Assembly: GCA_016234985.1 (NCBI GenBank)
Contig: JACRNK010000040.1
Location: 1 to 6,773 of the forward strand
Length of the DNA stretch: 6,773 nucleotides
Source: Deltaproteobacteria bacterium
Lineage (GTDB): Bacteria; Desulfobacterota; GWC2-55-46; UBA9637
Direction of reading: 5' to 3'
The notes beneath the pieces were generated by a model that was not told the DNA's origin, searched no databases, and saw only the letters and a list, made by a program, of their open reading frames with translations. The position numbers and the translations under genes are program-made. This document shows positions 1 to 5,385 of the stretch, piece after piece (position 1 is the first letter of the stretch; each line of letters begins with the position of its first letter).

Positions 1-269
1 TTGGAAGCCTTTCTCTCTCCTTTGATAGTGAGTGTATTGCCAACTATAGAGATATCAATATCCTTTGGGTCCATTCCTGGAACCTCGCAGCGCACTACCA
101 AATTTCCTTCTTTTACGAAACTCTCTACAGTCGGATACCATGCCTCTCCTCCCCAAAAGCCATGAGTCAAGCCGCCCATTGCGCCGATTGTCTTTCTGAA
201 AAACTCATCCATTTCCTCATGCAGGGTGGCTAGTTCGCTAAAGGGACTCCATTTTCTGATTGCCTTCAT
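1..269 (-). CDS. Hsp20/alpha-crystallin small heat-shock protein, 3' end cut by window edge
   Basis: ATP-independent cytoplasmic holdase chaperone that binds unfolding proteins during stress (family knowledge). The 89 visible residues comprise a short N-terminal arm (MKAIRKWSPFSELATLHEEM), a Gly/Trp-rich stretch (residues 32-44), and the start of the alpha-crystallin domain: WYPTVES at about 44-50, then VRCEVPGMDPKDIDISI and GNTLTIKGERK, the classic beta-strand and 'V-PG-...-I-I-...-L-I-GER' pattern of bacterial Hsp20. The rest of the domain and the C-terminal IxI anchor lie beyond the left edge. The ATG at 267-269 is supported by a strong Shine-Dalgarno (GGAGGT at 277-282, 7 nt away). It lies downstream of nrdJ on the same strand but has its own promoter (335-363), so it can be expressed independently. 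Its leader has an odd duplicated ribosome-binding region, listed separately. Confidence 0.9.
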   Translation of the reverse strand, partial: MKAIRKWSPFSELATLHEEMDEFFRKTIGAMGGLTHGFWGGEAWYPTVESFVKEGNLVVRCEVPGMDPKDIDISIVGNTLTIKGERKAS

Positions 270-329
270 ACATATCACCTCCCTGATTAGCTTCCACTCA
301 TCCTAACTGCTACATAAGGTAACCTCCTG
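270..329 (-). promoter_or_regulatory. hsp20 leader with duplicated Shine-Dalgarno region and ATG-TAG minimal ORF
   Basis: The leader contains two closely similar ribosome-binding regions: AATCAGGAGGTT (321-332) and AATCAGGGAGGTG (276-288). The first has a full AGGAGG (323-328) exactly 7 nt before an ATG (313-315) whose next codon is TAG (310-312), so a ribosome starting there would stop at once. The second serves the real hsp20 start. The predicted transcript start falls at or near the first copy, so that SD would lie at the extreme 5' end of the mRNA. Whether this is regulatory or merely the relic of a local duplication cannot be told from sequence. Confidence 0.45.
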
Positions 330-334
330 ATTAT

Positions 335-363
335 AATATATACCCATTTTCTTTCACTGTCAA
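335..363 (-). promoter_or_regulatory. sigma-70-type promoter for hsp20
   Basis: On the minus strand a perfect -35 box TTGACA (358-363) is followed after 17 nt by TATATT (335-340). The predicted transcript start is near 328, giving a leader of about 60 nt before the hsp20 ATG. The promoter sits between the nrdJ stop codon (399-401) and hsp20. No CIRCE-like inverted repeat is seen. Seen in sequence; activity is inferred. Confidence 0.7.
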
Positions 364-398
364 GGAGTAGACCGATGTAAGTCCGGCAGATTGGCAGA

Positions 399-2210
399 CT
401 AACAGTACAATGTGCTCTTGCATGTCAATACCTGTTCTGCCCTCGTCCCGCTCCTGTATACAGTTATGCCCTTGCAGCCAAGCTGATATGCCAGCAGATA
501 TGCTTTTTTTACATCTTCCTGCGCTGCATCCGGCGGAAAGTTTATGGTTTTACTTACGGCATTATCCGTATATTTTTGAAAAGCCGCCTGAATTTTTACA
601 TGGCCTTCCGGAGATATCTGAAATGCGGTGGCAAATATCTTTTTGATGGCTTCAGGAACATCCCTTCTTTGATTAAGGTCTCCGCCCTTTGCTATGAAAT
701 CCATCAGTTCCTCGCTGTAAAAACTTTCTTCCCTTGCAATTTCCGGCAGCAAAGGGTTCAGTTCAGGAAGCTGAAGGCCGTTAAGGACCTGGCGGGTATA
801 GCTTAAAGAATATATAGGCTCTATGCCGCTTGAGCATCCTGCTATTATGCTTAATGTTCCGGTTGGCGCAACAGTGGTTGTTGTGGCATTTCTTACCGGC
901 TTAATGCCGGGCTTGTCAAAGATGCTGCCTTTTATGTTTGGGAATGCGCCCCTCTCTTCAGCCAGTTCCCTTGATGCCTCCCATGCTGTGCCTTTTATAA
1001 ATTGCATCAAGCCTTCTCCAATCCTGACGGCATTGTCTGAATTATAGGGAACCCTCATCTTTACCAGCATATCCGCAAAGCCCATAACCCCAAGCCCTAT
1101 CTTGCGGTTGCCCTTTGCCATGCGCTCTATGGCAGGCAATGGATATTTATTCACATCTATTACATTGTCCAAAAATCTTATGCCAAGCCTGACCGTTTTT
1201 TCCAATTTTTTGTAATCAATCTCGTAAAGTGAGCAGTGAGCAGTGAGCGGTGAGCAGTTACTGTTTACTGCTGACTGCTGACTGCTTACAGTCTTTTTCA
1301 CCATCTTCGAAAGATTTATTGAGCCGAGGTTGCACGGTTCATAGGGAAGCAAAGGCTGTTCTCCGCATGGATTGGTTGCTTCCATTTTGCCAAGCTGCGG
1401 GGTTGGGTTTGCCTGATTTATCCTGTCTATAAAAAGCGCCCCCGGTTCTCCGCTTCTCCATGCAGATTCCACAATCCTGTCAAAGACATCCCTTGCATTT
1501 GCGTGCCTTACAATTTCATTTGTTCTTGGATTTATGAGCGGATATTCCTTGCCTTGTTCCACTTTCCTCATGAATTCATCTGTCATCGCCACAGATATGT
1601 TAAAGTTTGCAAACTCTCCCGGAACATCCTTGCTGGTTATGAAATCAATAATATCAGGATGGTCTACAACGAGAACTCCCATATTGGCGCCTCTTCTTGT
1701 GCCGCCCTGTTTTATGACTTCGGTCGCCATATTGAAAACCCTCATAAAGGATACAGGCCCGCTTGCCGCGCCGCTTGTTGAGCCCACAATGTCATCCTTT
1801 GGCCTTAGTCTTGAAAAAGAAAAACCGGTGCCGCCGCCGCCTTGATGAATTATAGCGGTCTCCTTTACAGCGTCAAATATGGAATCAAGGGAGTCTTCCA
1901 CAGGAAGGACAAAGCATGCGGCAAGCTGCTGGAGCTTCCTGCCGGCATTCATCAGGGTTGGCGAATTCGGCAAAAATTCAAGGTTTGCCATTGCCTCGAA
2001 AAACCCATCCTCTGTCCCCCGATTAAAGCCTTCGGGGGCATGCTTTTTTATATCGGCCTTAGGATTATAGAGGGCCTCTGCCATGGAGATGTTCCGGCTG
2101 ACCCGCCTGAACATCTCTTCAGCCGTTTCTGCAACTATTCCCTTTTCATCCTTTTTGAGATAACGTCTCTGAAGCACAACAAGGGCATTATGGGTTAGAT
2201 TGAGCGGCAT
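399..2210 (-). CDS. nrdJ: Adenosylcobalamin-dependent (class II) ribonucleotide reductase
   Basis: Reduces ribonucleotides to deoxyribonucleotides using a B12-generated thiyl radical; cytoplasmic, oxygen-independent. The 603 residues show the N-terminal LNLTHNALVVLQRRYL segment, then LEFLPNSPTLMNAG (78-90), C99 in AACFVLPVEDS (first substrate-reducing Cys), the GGGGTGFSFSRLRP loop (124-137), IKQGGTRRGANMG (166-178), N280/C282/E284 in TNPCGEQPLLPYEPCNLGS (radical Cys and partners), C293 (second reducing Cys), and NATTTTVAPTGT (441-452). Two oddities stand out. Residues 307-327 are encoded by a nine-unit heptamer repeat inserted in a loop just after the active-site cysteines. The protein also ends at ..EQVLTCKSTLYC, without the usual longer Cys-rich (zinc-ribbon) tail; C597 and C603 may act as the tail redox pair. 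The ATG at 2208-2210 fits the family N-terminus and no other start is in frame before a stop at 2247-2249, but no Shine-Dalgarno precedes it. Divergent from gmhA. Confidence 0.93.
   Translation of the reverse strand: MPLNLTHNALVVLQRRYLKKDEKGIVAETAEEMFRRVSRNISMAEALYNPKADIKKHAPEGFNRGTEDGFFEAMANLEFLPNSPTLMNAGRKLQQLAACFVLPVEDSLDSIFDAVKETAIIHQGGGGTGFSFSRLRPKDDIVGSTSGAASGPVSFMRVFNMATEVIKQGGTRRGANMGVLVVDHPDIIDFITSKDVPGEFANFNISVAMTDEFMRKVEQGKEYPLINPRTNEIVRHANARDVFDRIVESAWRSGEPGALFIDRINQANPTPQLGKMEATNPCGEQPLLPYEPCNLGSINLSKMVKKTVSSQQSAVNSNCSPLTAHCSLYEIDYKKLEKTVRLGIRFLDNVIDVNKYPLPAIERMAKGNRKIGLGVMGFADMLVKMRVPYNSDNAVRIGEGLMQFIKGTAWEASRELAEERGAFPNIKGSIFDKPGIKPVRNATTTTVAPTGTLSIIAGCSSGIEPIYSLSYTRQVLNGLQLPELNPLLPEIAREESFYSEELMDFIAKGGDLNQRRDVPEAIKKIFATAFQISPEGHVKIQAAFQKYTDNAVSKTINFPPDAAQEDVKKAYLLAYQLGCKGITVYRSGTRAEQVLTCKSTLYC
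1230..1292. repeat. Nine-unit heptamer palindromic repeat inserted in frame in nrdJ
   Basis: Read on the plus strand, the stretch divides exactly into nine 7-mers: TGAGCAG, TGAGCAG, TGAGCGG, TGAGCAG, TTACTGT, TTACTGC, TGACTGC, TGACTGC, TTACAGT. The left four units and the right units are approximate reverse complements in a shifted register, so the element can fold on itself. Nine sevens make 63 bp, which keeps the nrdJ frame and adds residues 307-327 (low-complexity, S/Q/A/C-rich, containing SSQQSAV). The flanks read straight across as normal family sequence (SINLSKMVKK before, YEIDYKKLEKTVRLGIRFLDN after), so this is an insertion. Similar short repeats encoding SQQSAV-like peptides are familiar from several environmental bacterial genomes; that comparison is from memory. 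Confidence 0.85.
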
Positions 2211-2220
2211 ATTTGTAAGA

Positions 2221-2297
2221 ATAGGCGATAGGTCATAGGCAATAGGCTATGGGTTATGACTTTTTCCTATCACCTATTGCCTATCGCCAATTACCTG
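2221..2297. repeat. Heptamer-phased imperfect inverted repeat in the nrdJ leader
   Basis: Eleven 7-mers in phase: ATAGGCG, ATAGGTC, ATAGGCA, ATAGGCT, ATGGGTT, ATGACTT, TTTCCTA, TCACCTA, TTGCCTA, TCGCCAA, TTACCTG. The left half is built on ATAGGCN, the right half on its complement NNCCTA. The outer arms GGCGATAGG (2224-2232) and CCTATCGCC (2280-2288) pair perfectly over 9 bp, with two further 5-bp blocks inside separated by 2-bp mismatches. An alternative inner hairpin is possible (GTCATA 2232-2237 with TATGAC 2255-2260). Its layout matches the repeat inside nrdJ although the unit differs. It ends 10 nt before the nrdJ start codon. Confidence 0.8.
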
Positions 2298-2326
2298 TTT
2301 ATAGCTAATATTCCCTTGACACTCAA
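2298..2326 (-). promoter_or_regulatory. sigma-70-type promoter for nrdJ
   Basis: On the minus strand TTGAGT (2321-2326) is followed after exactly 17 nt by TATAAA (2298-2303). The predicted transcript start is near 2291, giving a leader of about 80 nt that consists almost wholly of the heptamer hairpin. The -35 overlaps by one base the -35 of the divergent gmhA promoter. No NrdR box was recognised. Confidence 0.55.
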
Positions 2327-2344
2327 GGACGTAGAAGATATTAT
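2316..2344 (+). promoter_or_regulatory. sigma-70-type promoter for the gmhA operon
   Basis: TTGACA (2316-2321), a 17-nt spacer, then TATTAT (2339-2344). The predicted start is near 2351, about 26 nt before the gmhA ATG. With the opposing nrdJ -35 it forms the palindrome TTGACACTCAA (2316-2326), so the two promoters are placed back to back on one face-sharing element. Confidence 0.7.
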
Positions 2345-2376
2345 TTTCCAGTCTTACATCTTTGTTTGAGGTTTAA

Positions 2377-2964
2377 ATGAAAAACATCGTTACAAAAAGC
2401 TATAAAGAGAGCATACATTCCAAGGAGACGTTCTTCAAGCAAAATATGCAGTCGGTTATGCAGTCCGCGGAGATTATTGCAGATACATTCAAGGCAGGCA
2501 ATAAACTCCTCATCTGCGGCAACGGCGGCAGCGCTGCGGATGCCCAGCATCTTTCGGCGGAATTTGTAAACAGATTTGTGATTGAAAGGCCGCCCCTTCC
2601 TGCTGTTGCCCTTTCCACCGACACCTCCATTATCACCAGTATCGGAAATGATTATACCTTTGATCAGATATTTTCAAAACAGATAAAGGCTATCGGCAAA
2701 GAAGGGGATGTTTTGCTGGCCATATCCACCAGCGGCGATTCAAAGAATGTCGTTCTGGCGGCAAAGGTGGCCAGAGATATGGGCATTAAAATCATTGGTT
2801 TGACCGGCAAAAGCGGCGGCAAGATGGCCAAGATGGTGGATGTTCTCCTGAACGTAGACTCCGATATTACCGCCAGGATTCAAGAGGTTCATATTACGGC
2901 AGGGCATATAATCTGCGAACTGGTAGACCATATTCTCTTCAATCAAGAGGCGGGTAAAGATTGA
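2377..2964 (+). CDS. gmhA: Phosphoheptose isomerase (sedoheptulose 7-phosphate isomerase)
   Basis: Converts sedoheptulose 7-phosphate to D-glycero-D-manno-heptose 7-phosphate, the first step to the ADP-heptose of LPS inner core; cytoplasmic SIS-domain enzyme. The 195 residues are close to the family's usual length (about 190). Visible signatures are LLICGNGGSAADAQHLSAEF (44-63), ALSTDTSIITSIGNDY (78-93), the sugar-phosphate loop STSGDSKNV (117-125), and TARIQEVHITAGHIICELVD (165-184). By a constant offset of 3, H58, E62, Q169 and H177 correspond to the active-site H61, E65, Q172 and H180 of the E. coli enzyme. The ATG is preceded by GAGG (2368-2371, 5-nt spacing) and a clear promoter. It is the first gene of a tight plus-strand run; its TGA overlaps the next gene's TTG start. 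The other heptose genes (hldE, gmhB) are not in the window. Confidence 0.93.
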   Translation: MKNIVTKSYKESIHSKETFFKQNMQSVMQSAEIIADTFKAGNKLLICGNGGSAADAQHLSAEFVNRFVIERPPLPAVALSTDTSIITSIGNDYTFDQIFSKQIKAIGKEGDVLLAISTSGDSKNVVLAAKVARDMGIKIIGLTGKSGGKMAKMVDVLLNVDSDITARIQEVHITAGHIICELVDHILFNQEAGKD

Positions 2965-3905
2965 AAATATTTAAACCTATTTCAAATAAAGGGCTCAAGA
3001 CATACTCCTTAAAAAGCAGAAAGAGCAAGGTGAATGTGCATGATTTTGCAAAACCCCTCAAGCCGGATAACGGCTTCAGAAATTTTCTCAATTCACTCCC
3101 CAATATCCTTGCAGCAGACAATTTAAAACAGATTGCATCATCAGTTGCGGCGGCGCATAAAAATCATAAGGCCGTTGCCGTGGGCATCGGCGCCCATGTG
3201 ATAAAGGTCGGCCTGTCGCCCATTATCATTGATTTGATGGAGCATGGAATTATTAATGCCGTTGCCATGAACGGGGCATGCATTGTCCATGATTTTGAGA
3301 GCGCATACGCAGGCATGACATCAGAGGATGTGGATGCGGAACTCGGCAAGGGCGAATTCGGCATGGCAGAGGAGACAGGAAGGTTATTGAACGGCGCAAT
3401 AAAAAGCGGCGTGAAAAAAGGCTGGGGCATTGGAAAATCTGTGGGCGAAATGATAAACAATTCAAAATATCCATACAAAGGATTAAGCACACTTGCCGCA
3501 GGCACAAGGCTCGGCATTCCTGTAACCGTGCATGTGGCTATAGGCACGGATATCATACATATCCATCCGCAGATGGACGGCAAGGCAACAGGAGAAGGAA
3601 GCAGCAGGGATTTTAAATTGTTTGCCGGAATTGTGGCAAATCTTGAAGGAGGAGTTTATCTGAACATCGGTTCTGCCGTGCTTTTGCCCGAAGTGTTTTT
3701 AAAGGCATTAACATTGGTCAGAAATCTCGGATATAAAGTTGAAAAATTTACCACAGTAAATATGGATTTTATCCAACACTATCGGCCTTTGACCAATGTG
3801 GTAAGAAGGCCGACAAAAGAAGGCGGCAAAGGCTATACCCTGACAGGCCATCACGAAATCATGGTGCCGCTTCTGGCTGCGGCGATAAAAGAGAGATTGG
3901 GATAA
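2961..3905 (+). CDS. Deoxyhypusine-synthase-like protein, function unknown
   Basis: The 314 residues resemble the deoxyhypusine synthase fold family, here in a bacterium with no eIF5A partner in view. Recognisable parts are GIGAHVIKVGLSPIIIDLME (75-94) and INAVAMNGACIVHDFE (98-113), matching the family's substrate/NAD core; GTDIIHIHPQMDG (195-207); a Gly-rich NIGSAVLLPEVFLKAL (235-250); and a C-terminal GYTLTGHHEIMVPLLAAAI (291-309), resembling the end of authentic synthases. The catalytic Lys motif (WGKI in the human enzyme) is not evident: the aligned stretch reads VVRRPTKEGG (280-289). Deoxyhypusine synthesis is therefore not a safe call. Translation starts at TTG 2961-2963, overlapping the gmhA stop (TTGA) with GAGG at 2947-2950, so coupling to gmhA is likely. 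An NAD-binding or SAM-independent transferase role is possible; the pathway is unknown. Confidence 0.75.
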   Translation: MKIFKPISNKGLKTYSLKSRKSKVNVHDFAKPLKPDNGFRNFLNSLPNILAADNLKQIASSVAAAHKNHKAVAVGIGAHVIKVGLSPIIIDLMEHGIINAVAMNGACIVHDFESAYAGMTSEDVDAELGKGEFGMAEETGRLLNGAIKSGVKKGWGIGKSVGEMINNSKYPYKGLSTLAAGTRLGIPVTVHVAIGTDIIHIHPQMDGKATGEGSSRDFKLFAGIVANLEGGVYLNIGSAVLLPEVFLKALTLVRNLGYKVEKFTTVNMDFIQHYRPLTNVVRRPTKEGGKGYTLTGHHEIMVPLLAAAIKERLG

Positions 3906-3914
3906 ATAATAGCT

Positions 3915-4907
3915 ATGTTGAAACTTTACGACACAACACTACGGGACGGAACGCAGGCAGAGGATATAAATTTTTCTGTTGAAGATAAGGTGCGGATTGC
4001 GCAGAGGCTGGATGAACTCGGCATCCACTACATTGAAGGCGGCTGGCCCGGCTCAAATCCGCGGGATATTCAGTTTTTTAAGGAGATGCAGTCTGTAAAA
4101 CTTGCCAATGCCAGAGATGATGCGAACATAAAGGCTCTTTTAAAGGCAGATACAGGAGCTATAACTATTTTTGGAAAGAGTTGGGATTTGCATGTAAAAG
4201 AGGCCTTGAAAATCTCTCCTGAGGAAAATCTTGATATCATTTATGACTCTCTTAAATTCCTAAAAGAGCGGGTGGGCGAGGTTTTTTATGATGCAGAGCA
4301 TTTTTTTGACGGATACAAGGCGAACCCGGAATATGCGCTCAAAACACTAAAGGCGGCCAATGACGGCGGAGCGGAATGTATCATCCTGTGTGATACCAAC
4401 GGCGGAACCCTGCCGGATGAACTTGTTGAGATATTCAGGGATGTAAAACATCATGTCAATGCGCCCTTAGGCATTCATGCGCATAATGATTCTGAGGCCG
4501 CTGTGGCAAACTCCATTCTTGCTGTGAAAGAAGGGGCTGTGCAGGTTCACGGCACAATCAACGGTTTCGGCGAACGTTGCGGCAACGCCAATTTTTGCTC
4601 AATAATCCCCAATCTCAAATTGAAGATGGGGATTGACTGTGTGAGCTCCGAACAACTTCGCAAACTCCGGGAGACATCCCGGTTCGTGTATGAACTGGCA
4701 AATCTGCCTCACAATAAGCATCAGGCGTATGTGGGAGACAGCGCATTCGCGCACAAAGGCGGCGTGCATGTGAGCGCTGTTTTGAAAAGGCCGGATACCT
4801 ATGAGCATATCAGGCCTGACCTGGTCGGCAATCATCAGAGGGTTTTGGTCTCCGACCTTTCCGGCAGATCCAACCAAGGAACTGGAGCATCAGGGCTTTC
4901 AGTATGA
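3915..4907 (+). pseudogene. cimA: Citramalate synthase, catalytic part, interrupted by deletions
   Basis: CimA condenses acetyl-CoA and pyruvate to (R)-citramalate for isoleucine synthesis (LeuA/homocitrate synthase family). Visible features are the metal/substrate motif [14 protein letters not shown] (4-17), [14 protein letters not shown] (38-51), [10 protein letters not shown] (85-94), [18 protein letters not shown] (125-142), CDTNGG (159-164), HAHND (188-192), [11 protein letters not shown] (216-226) and [21 protein letters not shown] (278-298). Two defects are visible against the remembered family sequence. After A66 about 16 residues, including the invariant-looking FGSTRR strand, are absent (KLANA runs straight into [13 protein letters not shown]). 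After N320 (VSDLSGRSN) the usual linker is missing and the frame changes, so this frame adds ten foreign residues ([10 protein letters not shown]) and stops at 4905-4907. The start ATG lies 9 nt after the previous stop with only a weak Shine-Dalgarno. Either a decaying gene or an assembly error; as written the enzyme should be inactive. Confidence 0.85.
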
Positions 4908-5385
4908 AGGCGCAGAGGCGTCGTTTGAACTCCTTATCCAGAGGGCATTGAAGGCAAGAAAGCGGTATTTCAAACTTCTCGGTTTCAGGGTGATTGATGA
5001 AAAAAGGAAAGAGGGTGAATATCCTCATGCCGAGGCTACGATAAAACTTGAGGTTGGCGGAAAGATTGAGCATGCAGCCAGCGAGGGCAATGGCCCTGTA
5101 AACGCCTTGGATAATGCGCTCAGAAAGGCCCTTGAGAAGTTTTATCCGAATTTGAAAGATGTGGAGCTTCTTGACTTTAAGGTGAGGGTGCTGACCGCAG
5201 GCAAAGGCACGGCAGCATCTGTCAGGGTTCTGGTGGAATCAGGAGACGGCAAGGAAAAATGGGGGACGGTCGGAGTGTCTCAAAATGTGATTGAGGCAAG
5301 CTGGCAGGCGCTTGTTGACAGCCTTGAGTATAAACTCTATAAAGATGAAAAGGGAAGCGCAAAGCGGGGCAGAAATAAGGGATAA
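4873..5385 (+). pseudogene. cimA: Citramalate synthase, C-terminal regulatory part in shifted frame
   Basis: This is the continuation of cimA in another frame. From about [21 protein letters not shown] it follows the expected CimA C-terminus, then [59 protein letters not shown] and [21 protein letters not shown]. This is the LeuA-type allosteric dimer domain, about 170 residues, ending TAA at 5383-5385. The bases between the SGRSN codons and this point lack about 25 linker codons, and the missing length must be 2 modulo 3. The frame stays open leftward past an ATG at 4801, but that ATG lies within the catalytic part's coding sequence and has no ribosome-binding site, so separate translation is doubtful. 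Good sequence conservation here suggests the break is recent or artefactual. Confidence 0.82.

Noticed and set aside
400..428. TTGACA (423-428, minus strand) at the 3' end of nrdJ as another hsp20 promoter
   Set aside because: At 16-18 nt spacing no acceptable -10 box follows, and a much better promoter lies at 335-363.
399..2210. Plus-strand open frames across the nrdJ region
   Set aside because: They overlap a well-conserved enzyme on the other strand, show no family motifs and lack ribosome-binding sites; the one over 1250-1432 begins in the heptamer repeat.
1230..2297. Possible CRISPR array from the repeated short units
   Set aside because: Units are 7 bp, contiguous and without spacers, and the halves are inverted; no cas genes are present.
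2211..2376. NrdR box or B12 riboswitch controlling nrdJ
   Set aside because: The leader and promoter region are too short for a cobalamin riboswitch, and no pair of NrdR-type palindromes is visible.
3164..3583. Minus-strand open frames opposite the deoxyhypusine-synthase-like gene
   Set aside because: Antisense shadows with Pro/Ser-rich, motif-free translations and no start signals.
4801..4872. ATG at 4801 as a true start of a separate protein carrying the cimA C-terminal domain
   Set aside because: The 4801-4872 stretch encodes conserved CimA sequence (EHIRPDLVG) in the other frame, and there is no Shine-Dalgarno before the ATG.
4866..4885. Programmed ribosomal frameshift in cimA
   Set aside because: No slippery heptamer is present at the junction, and about 25 expected linker residues are missing altogether, which a frameshift alone would not explain.
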